Shown: positions 50,397-62,463 of the stretch, in pieces
How the letters are laid out: each line of letters opens with the position of its first letter
How positions within the stretch are numbered: position 1 is the stretch's first letter
NCBI GenBank assembly: GCA_963995525.1
Contig: OZ023209.1
Span: 10,956,152-11,020,151 of the forward strand
Reading direction: 5' to 3'
DNA: 64,000 nucleotides
DNA from: Escarpia spicata
Taxonomy: Eukaryota > Annelida > Polychaeta > Sabellida > Siboglinidae
Program-made: the position numbers and the translations under genes
The notes under the pieces: generated by a model
The model's database searches: none
What the model saw: the letters and a program-made list of their open reading frames with translations, nothing else
Told to the model about the DNA's origin: nothing

Positions 50397-52768
50397 TTAA
50401 GTGGCCCAAGGCATCTCGGTCGTGTAGTAATCATATATTTTATTGGATGTAGTGCCTGAGTCATACGATCCATTAGATGCATAACCCACGTCGCTAGTTT
50501 TAATGTTATAAATAATGGGATTCAAAGACATGTCAATCCTATTCATTAAGCTAAAAATAGCCTTTCTGATTACACATTTACCCGAGCTGACATTAGCTGT
50601 AGCAAACATGTGGCTAGCGCTACATCTCATGGGCAAATTGTTCAATATCCTGAAAGAGTTCTTATATGCAACAATGAATTGCTGAAAATTAACTTTTCTA
50701 AAGTTCACCCATAACGCACACATATATATATTACCAAAATACGCTATAAATAGCTTTTCTTACAGCAGTTGAACAAAAGTGGAATTTTTGACGTAACATA
50801 TTACTCTTGGCATACAAAAGTCTCACTTTGGCTTGCATTTCAGACTCATCAGACAAGTTATTAGAAATGACATGTCCAAGATATTTACAAGAGGTGGCAA
50901 AGTTTAACTTCTTTCCTCCTAATGTCAATTCTTTAGAAAGATTTGACTTTCTAGATTCAAAGTACATGACCAGGGATTTACCCGCATTGTATTGGACGTC
51001 ATGCTCACATCCATATGAGTAACACATGTCTAGTAGTGTTTGTAGCCCTTTAGCAGAAGGTGCAAACAGAAGTAGATCATCGGCGTATATAAGGTGATTA
51101 ACAACCATGTTACCCAGACTACAACCGATTTGTTTTTTGTGCAGTTGTATACTCAGATTATCCATATAAATGTTAAAAAGTAAAGGGGAAAACTTCCCAC
51201 CTTGCTTAACACCATTGCCTACCGAGAAGAAGTCCGAGTAGGTATTTTCCCATCGTATGCATACACATTGATTATTGAATCTATTGCTGAGTACTCTTAA
51301 GATATATTTCGGTACATTTCGTTGTTCTAGTTTCGCTAAAAGTTTATATCGGTTGACACGATCAAACGCCTTTGATGCATTTAAAAACGCGACGCGCATA
51401 GCTGAACCATGTTCAGTGTAGAACCTTAATAATTCCTTAAATGAAACACGCATAACTCCGTTTCATGTTTAGGCTTAAAGCCAAATTGATTAGGAATGGT
51501 TTCCAAGTACATTTCCATTCTGTTAAAAAGAACAGTGTATATTATCTTCGAAAATATGTTCGATAAACATATTGGCCTATAATTCCCTTTGTCGTTTACT
51601 CGTCTATACTTGTCTTTAATAATTGGTACAATAACAGACTGTGAAATTTCTTTTGGTCAATAACCATGCACCAGAATCGAAGACACAAGGACAGTCAAAA
51701 GCACAGCGAGTTGAGAATCAGCGAACTTAATATGTTCTGCATTGATACCGTCCAGACCTGATGACTTATTTTTTGAGAGTCCATTAATAATATCCACCAG
51801 TTCAACTGCACCAGCAGTCATTCCCTTATTGCCAGTGGAACACTCATAACAAACTTTATTACATCGACTATCCTCCACATCATTAAATAAATGTTCATAA
51901 TGATACTTCCACATTGACCCGATGTTTACGTCACCGTGTATATTATTAATGTTTGTCAGAAGTTTTACTTTACTGTTCGTACAGTGCTTAATTTCTTTCC
52001 AGAATTTACGGTGGTCTTGTTGACACAACTGTTCTGTAATGTTATCAGCAATGATAGTTTCTTTCTCCCTTTTACATTTTCTGATCGCCTGCTTGAATTT
52101 CATTCTGGATAATTTCATAACATTAAAAATGTCACCATGTCTAGGTTTAAAAATCTCTTTCCATATACAGTAAGCGTCACGGGCTGCACAATGAAGCTCT
52201 TTCACTCGCTCGTTCCAACCTGGTACAGCTTTATACTTATAAGCACCTTTGCGATTTGTACAGCTTTATGCTTATAAGCACCTTTGCGATTTGACCGAAG
52301 TGTGTGACTCTTCGGTGTAATCACGATAGAATTGTAAAAGTCATCGAGATCATCATGATGATTACAATTATGACAATTGGGATCAGAGCATCTAACACCC
52401 GGTGGAACATTCAGTTTGCTTAAGTCAACGTTCGTGCATTCTCTATATGCGTCAATATCTTGTGGGTTTAATCTGTCCCACTGTATGCATAGTTTCATTA
52501 GTATTGACACTACCACTAACGCATTCTGGTACAATATCACTGTCTGTGCTGAACGATATCGGGTGGTGATCAGAATAAATAATGTCATAAAGTATGGTAG
52601 GTAGACAATCCTTCGCATCAGCGGTACATATGATATATAACGTGCATGATGGGCATGAAGACGGAAAACTGTACATTCTCCGATAATCACATCGAGGAAG
52701 TTACTTATGCCTTCGGGCGATATTGGACCAGTCTGGGTGCAAAATTTTGGACCACTTGTCCAATACAA
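50397..52768 (-). pseudogene. Non-LTR retrotransposon ORF2 (endonuclease end, RT, C-terminal tail), frameshifted
   Basis: On the minus strand a degraded endonuclease C-terminus has SDHHPISF (about 52559-52575) and CSDPNCHNCNHHDDLDDFYN. Then comes the linker (52205-51657) with FWKEIKHC and SGLDGINAEHIKF, the RT entry block. Then the frame 51453-50731 has AFLNASKAFDRVNRYKLL, NGVKQGGKFSPLLFNIYMD and NHLIYADDLLLFAPS (YADD at 51076-51087). The tail frame 50723-50397 (MCALWVNFRK, NSFRILNNLPMRCSASHMF) ends the protein. Several frameshifts, including one between 51657 and 51453, make it inactive. The 5' part of the endonuclease is missing. Confidence 0.75.
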
Positions 52769-53299
52769 GACACCCGTGGTCCACTATACGTTCCATCCCA
52801 ACACACATAATACATGGAAATACGTTATAATTTTGAAGTTTCTGTATGTGTATTTTAGAGTCCGATTTAAGGCTCGCGGCTCGGGGTTGCGTGAGAGGGG
52901 AGGTCTGCATTTTTAAACTCGGGGGCTTACATATATTGGACTAATAACCCCCTTACCGAAAGATAAATTTAAGAATTAGTTTTCCTAAAATTGTAATATT
53001 ATCTGTTCTTCGACACACGACGCACCGTCTCCAACCCCGTGATCTTAATAAATATATTTAATAAATATCTGATGACTTATCACAATCAGGAATGCGACAT
53101 TTGGCTGAGGACCGAAAAAACTACTCAGTCTGCCGCTCTGCTTCCATGACAACTGCTGCCGGTGGTTTCGAGTGCACAGGCGTTGTGATCGGAACATATG
53201 TACTGAGGCAGATTTCGCTGCGGCTGGAAGGTTCGAGTTGTCCTACTCGGAAACTGGTGTTCCGTCGAATTCTGCCAGACATGCCACTATGAGTAACAA
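52769..53299. other. Unassigned DNA with TTGGACCA-type words
   Basis: Short inverted words around TTGGACCA/TGGTCCAA recur at 52725-52790 and again at 54555-54595 (ATATTGGACCAGCGG, GTTGGTCCAATTT). They might be ends of pogo-type copies. No coding was recognised. Confidence 0.3.
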
Positions 53300-53980
53300 C
53301 TCGTCAAATGCAACAAACACGTCCACAAGCGAGCAACAGTCCAACAACCAAAGAATGTCCACGAGCGAGCAATAGTTCAATGATCCATGCCCATCCACAA
53401 GCAGCAGACAGAGTGGTTTCAGGTGTGTCGCAACCAACGCAGATGGACGTTGTTTCTTCCGAGCCGTTGTTATTTGTGAAGATCTCGATATACAGCATGC
53501 AGAAAGAGACAACAATGGCAATTTAAAGGACCTACGACTGAGAATACGAGAAATGACTTCCGTTGACGCGCTACGATCCAACATAATTGCACATATGCTA
53601 GACAACTTTGGCCTTTATTAAAACATTGATGAGAGTACGGTGAACGCAGATCCACCTTAGAGACTGTGCTACTCGTCTATTGGTTGGGGAGAGAGAGATC
53701 GTTGTGGCGGCACGTCTACGACGACCAGTGCGTGTCAGCATTGGAGAGAGTACTTGAATTTGGGACAGGATTTCAGGATTATGGTGCAATTACAGTAAAA
53801 CGCCTAAATCTGAGTGAAGATGCTGGTCATTATGATGCATTAGTTCCAAGCACGGGGCAGCTGACTGATCAACCAGACCTGGGTGGAAAGGTCATCACTC
53901 AGGCGATAGTGTCTCCCATCCCAAAACCAGCGATTTCATTTCTAGGGCCAAGAGAAGAACCACCAAGTCAGAAATCATAA
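53300..53980 (+). pseudogene. OTU-protease-like fragment (tentative)
   Basis: Plus-strand frames read MTSVDALRSNIIAHMLDNFG (about 53550-53610) and, from 53666, GFQDYGAITVKRLNLSEDAG followed by HYDALVP. The order LRxxI...M...(gap)...I.V...HYDAL is reminiscent of OTU cysteine proteases, whose catalytic His lies in an HYD motif. The catalytic DGxCLF block is not seen. The N-terminal side is Ser/Gln/Asn-rich low complexity with repeated TSEQQSNNQ-like words. Assignment is weak. Confidence 0.25.
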
Positions 53981-54200
53981 CTGCCAGTCCTTTAAAAAAC
54001 TGCAATGACAAAAACAGTTTTTTCTGCCAGCCAAAACGACAAAAAGCAATCAAAGTGACAAAGAGTCTTGGTACTGTGTACTATGTGACGAAGAGCAAAA
54101 AGAAACAATGGTGAAATGTGTACATTGTGGAACTGAGTTGGTTGTGTTGGAGGCCTGTCCCAGTCCCATAACTATCGATTTGACATGTGTCGGTAAAAGA
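53955..54200 (+). pseudogene. pogo-type transposase C-terminal relic
   Basis: Reading frames give KRRTTKSEIITASPLKN (TxSP-K being common at the end of pogo/Jerky-like DDE domains) and then KESWYCVLCDEEQKETMVKC followed by VHCGT, a PHD-like C-x2-C...C-x2-C finger seen at the C-terminus of many pogo-like transposases. A frame change follows. The catalytic domain is not upstream, so this is a fragment separate from the one at 54930. Confidence 0.5.
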
Positions 54201-54929
54201 TCGCATATGTAGGGGAAGTACTTATATTGAATCACCGGCTTATCTCCCCTTGTGGGGACTCCTTGAACTAAAATCTCCTTTAAAACTTCCGTCATGGTGG
54301 TCGAAGGGAAATCGAGGAAAAGGTGAATAAAATCTTTTCTAACGACGCTTCTCGTAAATTTGGCGATAATTTAATACTGTGCCACTATTGTTCTACATGT
54401 GCTGGAAGATTTTGATTGAGCTAGAATCTATATTAGGGGTTTACATCCGAATACAGAGGTCGAGAAGGTTAAAAATGAAACGATTTGGGAAGTTTATATG
54501 ACGTAACGTGTCACGTGTGATTCACGTTTATTGAACCGAGCCGGGTACCTAATATTGGACCAGCGGTACAATATTGGGGACCGTTGGTCCAATTTAAGGA
54601 ACGATGACATAGCAGGATATCTAAAAAAGTTATGGATATAGTTTTACGAAACTTTGTGGAAAGATTGACTGATTAGATTTTGGTGGTGATTCGGATGTAC
54701 ATCCGGGTCCAGATGTGCATCCGGATCCAGGACAAATGACATAAGTGCAGTTGGTTAGGGATATTAGTAAGGAAAACGACTCTTCAGCTTTGGGCCGAGA
54801 TATGCGCTTGACCGAGTGCCCATCTAGTTAAATGTGGTATATCGGCTTGATTACGTGCGCGTTTCATAAACATAACACTCTCCGTGTGTACAAAAACTGG
54901 ATAATTTTATTTTTTTCAGAGGAAAGTAC
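54201..54929. other. Unassigned DNA
   Basis: Contains the ATATTGGACCA words noted above and GATGTGCATCCGGATCC-type short repeats (54690-54735). No frame with a recognisable domain. Confidence 0.4.
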
Positions 54930-55620
54930 GGGGCATGGCGCGTTACTAATATGGACTAAACGAAGTCGTTAGGATGTATAATGTACCTAAGGCAACGTTG
55001 AAGAGAAAAACTGAAAATAAAAAACAAATATGCGAACTGAAATAAGAAGTATTCTGGCAGACCAACGGCTTTACCAGCTGAATTAGAAAGTATCTTTGTC
55101 ATGCACAGCCTGGAGTTTTAATCAGTGATGATCGGACTGACGCGCCAAGATCTGATGGAGCTTGCTTACCAATTGGCTGAAATAAATCATCTGGATAATT
55201 CGTTTAATCGGGAGAAAAAATCTGCCAGTAAGCACCGGTTCTGCGATTTTATGAAGCGCCATCCCGAGTTATCGTTACGCAAGACAGAGGTCACACCCAT
55301 CGCAAAAACGAGAGGTTTCAATATAAAAAGTGTTGGCGAATATTTTGACAAGTCGGAGGCGTTAATCGATAAACACAGCTTCGATGCTCTACATATCATC
55401 GATATGGTCGAGTCAGGAACAACCATACAAAAAACTGGAAACGTTATCGGTAGGCGCGGGAAGAAGTTTTTCGGCAAACGGTACAAATGTCCCATCAATG
55501 ATCATATTTAAACGTAAACGGTTACCCGATGAGCTGAAAGCAGGAGCTCTTCCTGGGAACGATATATGTTGCAATGACAGTGGGTGGATGACAAAGGAAC
55601 TGTTTTAGGTGCCTGAAATA
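54930..55620 (+). pseudogene. pogo-type (CENP-B/Jerky-like) transposase relic
   Basis: An N-terminal helix-turn-helix trace reads YGLNEVVRMYNVPKATLKRK (about 54950-55010). The frame 55125-55511 then carries the CENP-B-type second DNA-binding domain: LTRQDLMELAYQLAEINHLD, KHRFCDFMKRHPELSLRK. In another frame to 55608 it continues with SMIIFKRKRLPDELKAGA and NDSGWMTKELF, part of the DDE_1 catalytic fold. The segment between (the DETGxT block) is garbled and the element stops at about 55620, next to the inverted-repeat copy at 55678. Confidence 0.65.
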
Positions 55621-55677
55621 TTTCCAACAATCAGTGACGTCTACAAAAGAAGAGCCGGTCTTGCTCATCTTGGATTG

Positions 55678-56160
55678 TTAACAAACGTTGTTCACAATAC
55701 AAATACGGGGACGACAATATTCATATAATCTTTATATGATTATTATTGTCAAAGATATGGGGGAAATTTCAAGAAAAATGCTACAATATTTTTTTGCTTC
55801 AGGTTTAGTAAAGTATTAATTACGTAAATTATCCATTGTTTACTTTCCCATGAAACTTTGTGCAATTTGCTCTATTAATGTCATTTTAGATGTATTTTGT
55901 ATGGCTTCTGTGTATTGTCAAAAAATCGAAACAATAACGTAACCCCATCTGGTGTCTGTAAACGTAACCCCATCTGGTGTCTGTAAACGGGAACGTTACA
56001 ATACAGACTTTTCATTTTCCTCTTACAACAAAACGGTTCGGCAGATGTGCATGAAATTGTGTGCGTATACATACATGTATATGGATAACATTACTGTTTT
56101 GTCAGTAATAGAAACAATAACTTATGTATATGATTTATTTTCATTATAACTACTTCACCT
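55678..56160. repeat. Third copy of the long inverted repeat (outside the element)
   Basis: Similar to the reverse complement of 61790-62245: AACAAACGTTGTTCACAA, AGATAT-GGGGA, CCATCTGGTG and AGAAACAATAA all occur in order up to a shared CTACTTCAC end. It lacks the outermost about 215 bp of the repeat. An internal 25-bp tandem duplication (GTAACCCCATCTGGTGTCTG) is present at 55938-55988. Confidence 0.75.
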
Positions 56161-56206
56161 GCAGTGTCAACATTAGCCTATATAATTCAAGAGCGAGATA
56201 AGATTT

Positions 56207-56720
56207 GACTCTCAAATTGAGTTAATTCTTCCCACTATGATTTTCAGAAACGTCAATGTCTGAGGTGTCCAAAAATGGGTGACTAACATTTCACAAGCGT
56301 AGCTTAAAATCTTTAAACATGGCTGCCATTTTAAAGAGTCAAGGTATTCAAAAGTAGTTCTCTCTGGCGAAATCTTGCGGTTGGATCTTAAAGATGTGTT
56401 AAAAAAGTTGTTTATTATGATCATTATGTTCAAACATATAGGGGAAATCTCAAAGAAAATACAAAAAAGTAAACTATTTTTACTTCTCTTTTACAGATGT
56501 TTTCATGAAAAAATAAGTCATTGTTTATTTTCCACAGAATCTTTATCGAATAAGCAATATTTATATCATTCCACCAATCATATGTATTGCTTTTGAATGT
56601 GGTCAGTACATCGAAACTAAAACGTGACCGTAACTGGTGCCTGTATACCGTTAAGGCAACATTACCATGCGGTCTACATTTCTCTTTTCGGAAAAACGGC
56701 TTTGCCTATTTGCATACGAT
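56207..56720 (+). repeat. Left inverted repeat of the candidate transposon
   Basis: Inverted partner of 61860-62463. Similarity starts abruptly at GACTCTCAAATTGAG and fades near TTTGCAT at about 56715. Confidence 0.7.
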
Positions 56721-56910
56721 TTAGTGCGACATCGCAACCCTTTACGTACTACTATGGTGTCGAACATATTTTTCCTAACAAAAGTGTATCACCATCACCC
56801 ACTGAGAAAGACATATAGGTGAATTGTGCACTGTATGTTTCATTAATTTAAATACGGATCCACTATTTTGCGTGAAACTTACACTACGCTTACCTTTTCA
56901 TATGTTGACT

Positions 56911-59900
56911 TTAATCATCGTCACGCTCGCATTCGCTGTCACAGTCGCTGGAGTCCTGTGCAACATCTTCTTCAGTTATGTTAGAGCATCGCAGGGGTGC
57001 ATTTCAATCCATTTAGTAGACAAGAGCAGTCTGTCTGGCGGCAACTCCGTGCACATTAGCACGAGATGAGACCAAGTACGACATCTGGGGCTGGCAGACC
57101 CGTCATCCACTTGATTGTGATCTCTCCTTTCTCGTCTAACTCCCAGCCGTGTACTGCTGATGGATCGGGAATGAGTGGGGAGCTCTCTAGGCTGCGCCTC
57201 CAGCTAGCAGCTTGGTAATTTGCATGTTGTGTATGTTGCAGCAGCGTGTCCTCACATGGTGGACGTTGTCCTGACTCTTTGATTTGGCCGAGCACTTCCT
57301 GTAGCAATGTCCACGATGTCCCAAAACTGGTGAATGCTTCTCGGAACGTTCGATTCTGTTGCACAATTTTCAGACTTCACTCCCCAATGCAGCAGCCACC
57401 TTTGTGACATCAATCGTCCTGATGCGTAACCGTGTTCCGCGCCTGATGAAGATGTTGCTGTTAATTGCGCTGCCTAGACTGAGGCAGATGATCAACACAT
57501 CAGTGTCATTAGCTACAACAACCAGGGTCAGGAATTTCAGTGCAGCATGATGTGCGTGCAGGAGTAGACGAGTGTCGGCTTCCTCATGGCTGGATCTGAG
57601 GGCGTCGACCTCCTCACACATCTGTCGAGTAAGCTTGAAGCATTTATCTTCACATGTGACGAACATTGTTCGGCTACCCAACTTCTCCCTTTTCGAGTCA
57701 TACACTCAGCAGATTTGATCGACTTGTCCCTGCACACATCGAATATCACTTCGTTGACCTGCGTGCAGTGATGTTTCAAAGATGTGGTCGGATAACTCTT
57801 CAAAACTGCGATTTTCTCCGTGTAGCTTCTGTATGAGAGCCATTGCTTCAGTGTAGCATGTGGCTCAGGAACATCATCTGCTGGGTCCACCATACTTTCC
57901 AGGTGCTGCGCAAGAGCAGCTTTGTTGGTGTTCTTCATAGTTCCGTCAGCGTTTGTCTGTGACCATGGCAAGGGCCCAAGAGGGTGGGAAAACACAGCGC
58001 GCATGTCAAGCTTCTTGTTTTTGCGATTAGTACCATGGTGTTAAACAACCTTCTGTCAGCCTTCAAGATAATGTCTTTGTTCGAATTCTTCATACATTTC
58101 TTCTTGCTTCACCAAACGTTTTCAAGTTGTATGTTCTTGATAGGGTCGTGGAAACCTTTGCCTTCCTGGAGACGCTATTCCTGAAACATCTGGTATGCTT
58201 GTTCCCCTTTTTGCAACGCATGTTGGAGGTTACCAGCGACGTCTGGTGTGGCAACTACACCTGTCGAAATACTGATGAGGTCGGAAGGGTCCTGCCCAAA
58301 CGGATTTGTCCAGTCGTTCTCTAGTAGATCAACAATTGCTCCGTCCTTCTGAATCTGATTCGTCCTTCTGTACGCGGGTACTCCCAAGCTCAGGATGCTT
58401 AAACTGTGTTGGGTCCAGGACAAGGATTGTCTCACGCAGTTGCCTCATTGCAACAACACGGTACTCTGCTCTCAAGTAGTAGCGCGACACTGCCCCTGGC
58501 CGTAGGCTAAAACCCTTTGTCCGTCCTGCAGTTTGCGTGTCCTTGTTGACCGTTTCTTCTGTAGTTTGATCTACTGCGATTCGGCCGAATGCATTGCCTC
58601 GTCTGAGTTGTATGAAAAAGTAGCCTCGTTGGAAATGTTGTTACATCGCAGGACGCTCTTGTTCAAGCTGTGTCATCTGTGCATAGTACACTGTAGGTAC
58701 CTGCGTAGTTCACCTTGCCCAAAGCGAAGCACCAGGGGATCACGCTTCGGATACATGCCAAGTGAAGATTCCAGTTGCCCTCTCTGTCACCACGCAACAA
58801 CCCAAGCAGAATATCTACCATGTCGATGTACGTCATCCAGAACAGTGCCAGCTGGCCACGGTGATGACGTAGAAGATCCAGATAAGCCATGAACATGTCC
58901 AGAACCTTTGTGCGTGAATCATCATTCACAGCAGCAACAACAGTTTCGTGGCAGGTTTTCGCATGAATATTCTGCAGTATGTGGGTGGTGCTGGTTAGCT
59001 TATGACAATCCTCAGGATGATCCGACTCCATCCATTCCTAGAATCCTTTCCACGCAAGCAAACAAAGCTTCATATACAAGTTTATGGAGACTAACAGCGC
59101 GGTTGTACTGCTTGCCTTGCAAGACCTTGTTGGTGGAGCCCTCGGCAATAGCACCAGTTTCTACTGCCAGATCACGAAGTCCCACATCTCCGAACAGGTT
59201 CCCAATGCTGGACATGAAGTTGCATATGGTGTGAAAATTGCCCAGTACCCTTTGCGAACAGAGCTTGATCATGCACAACTGCAACGTTTTCAAGCTGAAG
59301 GGAGGACATTATGCTCAGGGCGTTGCGTAGAATTTCTTGGACAGAGGACCTTTCTGTTGCAGGTGCATTGGTAGTGGGCAAGTAACCCAGAGCATCCACC
59401 TCCACATCAACATGATCCCACATGATTATGTTGAGCTGATGTTCTGATCAGATGGTTCCAGTAAACGAGTCAACATCCGAAAGTTGTTGTTTCGCTGCGC
59501 TGTTGATGCTGCTTCTGCAAGAGTTCCAGATAAATCAGCTGGTTTGACTGTAGGTGGACCTGCTCTTTTCCCAACGCTGTACACTGGAAGCAATTTCTTG
59601 GATGGCTGGACTGATCGCTTCTTGTCTGCTTTCGCAACAGTAGACATTCTCTGAGGTGGCATGCACGTGAACGACTTTCGTTGGACAATGATGCCATTAA
59701 CTCGATGTGCTGTTCCTCCTCCAGTCAGCGATTCCCCTTGCCTGTCGATATTGTCGAATGCCAACACTGTCGGGACAGAATGATGAACATTGGAAGGAAG
59801 TGGCACATCATCGCTGTTAACACTTGATAGTTTGACAATACACAGCGCTGTGTCAATTTCTTCCAGAGCCGAATACGAACACCCATGCCCGAGGCGATTC

Positions 59901-61284
59901 AAGATTTTGATTACCTCAACGTTGCCTGTGAGGGTTTTGATAACACACGGAAGTAAGATGTGTTTCGATGTTTTCACAGCACCAACACACACAGCAGTGA
60001 TAACATCCTGGGCTATTGACCATGTCAACCTGTTAACGTGAACAGAACCACCCTCAGTTGCACAGAGTAAGACCCACAAAAATGTCTGTAGAGACGGCGG
60101 AACAGTAACATAATCAGCGGTTAGTTCGGCTGGTTGAGGGGGCTACTTGTTTTTACACGGAGTATCTTTGATCTGCTCTCGTATTGTGGTGGCAGATTGG
60201 ACAATGATATCATCGTTCTTCGGTTTTTCAAAGGCTTCCAGCATTGACTTCACACGTATACATTCTGCACCTACTGCGCACTTTGACAGATTGTCTGGCA
60301 TGAGATACACGCGACGATTTTCATTGAAAAAAATCAACGAGTCACCAAACTCAGACTCTAATTCCCGCCGAAGATTTCTATTGGTAGAGCTGCTGATCTC
60401 GCTTGTTCCTGCTGATGCCATTGAAGAAACTAACTTGTTTGTTAGATCAACTAGCGGCACTTTCCGCGGATTGGAAAATACATCGTTCCGGATGTATTGA
60501 AATAAGATTCTTAATGAAGACTTTTCATTCACGTTATACTGAACGTTATGCTCACTCCGTTCTGTGGGCGACTGTTTTTTGAGTCTAGGCCTTGAATAAT
60601 CTATATACATAACAAGACCGATGGTAATGCGCTTCAGCTGCAACGATATCTCGCGCAATCACAGCCAGCACCTTCTCGTCCATGCGAGCGGTATTTTGTT
60701 ACATGCAGATAAAATATGCATTTTGTTTCGTAAACCCTTCCCTTGTTACATGCAGGCTCATCTCTTGTCGACCGTCTGTGGACTGGGTCTGGCACATCTG
60801 CTGAGGAACTGCTCCAATGCAGGGTCTGGCACATCTGCTGAGGAACTGCTCCAATGCAGGGTCTGGCACATCTGCTGAGGAACTGCTCCACTGCAGGGTC
60901 TGGCACATCTGCTGAGGAACTGCTCCACTGCAGGGTCTGGCACATCTGCTGAGGAACTGCTCCATTGCAGGGTCTGGCACATCTGCTGAGGAACTGCTCC
61001 ACTGCAGGGTCTGGCACATCTGCTGAGGAACTGCTCCATTGCTCTTTACATTTTGCCAATGACTTTTTGTGCGTGAATTCTGATCTGCATGCCCTGTGGT
61101 TGTGGATTTGAATGTCCGAACATTCGTTCAGGCTGTCTTGTGCTAGCTGCAAAATTGGATCAAACTTTCGCACGGCCGCTGCCTCGCATAACGTCCGCCA
61201 TGAATCAGAATCATTTGGTTTGCTCAGCTCAGATATGTCTGATGTTTTGCTGCACATTATACAAGTTGCTCTTCCATGATCCAC
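56911..61284 (-). pseudogene. Large unnamed zinc-finger/PIN-like/CXC protein of the candidate transposon (decayed)
   Basis: Minus-strand segments in order: CIMC...HNHRAC finger with RTLCEAAAVRKFD (61284-61070); a 37-bp VNTR; FSNPRKVPLVDLTNKLVSSM and NRRVYLMPDNL (60550-60280); an in-frame TAG at 60142-60144; AFDNIDRQGESLTGGGTAHR (about 59760-59700); GYLPTTNAPATE and VHDQALFAKG (59390-59260); GDVGLRDLAVE and LHKLVYEAL (59190-59070); FWMTYIDMVDILL and REGNWNLHLACIR (58842-58750); WTNPFGQDPSDLISISTG (58310-58250); SHEEADTRLLLHA and NDTDVLII (57590-57490); NYQAASWRRSLE (about 57215); then a Cys cluster CARSC...DCSCLLNGLKC (57050-56995) and an acidic end with stop at 56911. The EADT...DTDV pair suggests a PIN/XPG-like nuclease fold and the end a tesmin-type CXC domain; both are inference. 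At least eight frame changes show decay. Confidence 0.6.
60785..61043 (-). repeat. 37-bp coding VNTR, seven units
   Basis: Units start at 60785, 60822, 60859, 60896, 60933, 60970 and 61007 and are nearly identical (core TGGCACATCTGCTGAGGAAC). Because 37 is not a multiple of three, the reading frame rotates every unit, giving the cycle SADVPDP, FLSRCARP, VPQQMCQT on the minus strand with no stop in any frame. It lies just after the N-terminal zinc finger of the large gene. Confidence 0.95.
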
Positions 61285-61859
61285 CTTTCTCCGTTTAATA
61301 TTTCCACCAGATTAGGTCATCTTACATTTGTTTAATTATAGGTGGCGCCGTGATAAGCAGAACGAAACGAAAGTAAACCCACTACAGCTATTCCCAATTT
61401 ACGCTTGACTTCGGAAGTTTGTCAGTTCGAAATATCATTACCTCTGCCTCACGGTATTTTACGTAATTACGGAGGGTTTAGAGGCATCATCTCTGTATTT
61501 TGCATACAAGATCTGGGTTGAGTAGAAGTTACGCCTACCTACCTCGTGTAAGAACTGGACTAAAGTACATGGTAAAGTTAAGTGCGGTTACAATCAATTA
61601 CTGCTGCAACGGGTTATACCGCAAAGGGTATTATTGGGGCATGTTCATGGGATATACATTGAAAACCAAATTACGAGGATAGAGATAAGTAATCGCTAAT
61701 CCGATATTTTGATTTACATATTTTATTTTATTTGTATTCGAAGGCAGAAGTGTATACATAATATTGATATGATGGCACTACTTGTGAAGTAGTTAACATG
61801 TTAATAAATAATATACATAACTTATTGTTTCTATTTCTGACACAACAGTTGTGTAACAT
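61285..61859. other. 5' flank of the large minus-strand gene
   Basis: No recognisable coding. It forms the spacer between the gene start and the right inverted repeat, and a promoter would be expected here; no clear TATA box was identified. Confidence 0.4.
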
Positions 61860-62463
61860 ATATAAATGTATGTATTCACACAACATTTCATGCAAATCTG
61901 CAAAGTTGTTTTGTCATAAGAGGGAAATGTAGACTGTATGGTATCGTTCCCGTTGACAGTCACCAGATGGAGGTACACCTTTGTTTCGATGTACCGACAA
62001 CATACATAAGCAGTACAGAAATATCTGACATGACAGGAATGTAGCATAACGTGTCATATTTAAGGAAACAATTGATAATTTATGCCATTACAACATTACA
62101 AAAACTTAAGAAGTTAAATACAATATGTTCACAAAAATACCCTTTTTTGCGTTTTCCTTGATATTCTCCCCTATATCTTTCACAATGATGATCATGAAAG
62201 ATTATGTGAGTATTGCCGTACTCGTATGTTTGTTGTGAACAACGTTTGTTAAAAGAGTTTTTAGATAGAATCTCTAGATTTGGCTGCAGAACACTAGTTT
62301 TGAATAGCTTGATTTCCGCTGAGAAATGGCAGCCATGTTTAAAGATGGCGTCAAAAAGGGTAATAAGCTAAGCTTCTGAAATGTCCTTCACCCATTTTCG
62401 GACACCGCATATCTAGGTGTATCTGACAATCATAGTGGGAATTAGTCCCTCAATTTGAGAATC
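61860..62463 (-). repeat. Right inverted repeat of the candidate transposon
   Basis: Read on the minus strand it begins GATTCTCAAATTGAG at 62463. The inner part from about 62245 to 61790 also matches the solo copy at 55678-56160. Confidence 0.7.

Larger units (their letters stand above)
56207..62463 (-). mobile_element. Candidate new DNA transposon with ~0.5-0.6 kb inverted repeats
   Basis: The left repeat, 56207 to about 56720, and the right repeat, about 61860 to 62463, are inverted copies. Both read inward from GA(C/T)TCTCAAATTGAG through CCCACTATGATT, AAAATGGGTGA, TTTAAACATGGCTGCCATTT and GGTCTACATTTC-like blocks. Between them lies one large minus-strand gene (61284-56911) and little else. 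The layout (inverted ends, single intron-less gene, third solo end at 55678) fits a DNA transposon of 6.26 kb. No target-site duplication was evident at the outer ends, and the repeats are diverged by indels, so the insertion is old. Confidence 0.55.
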
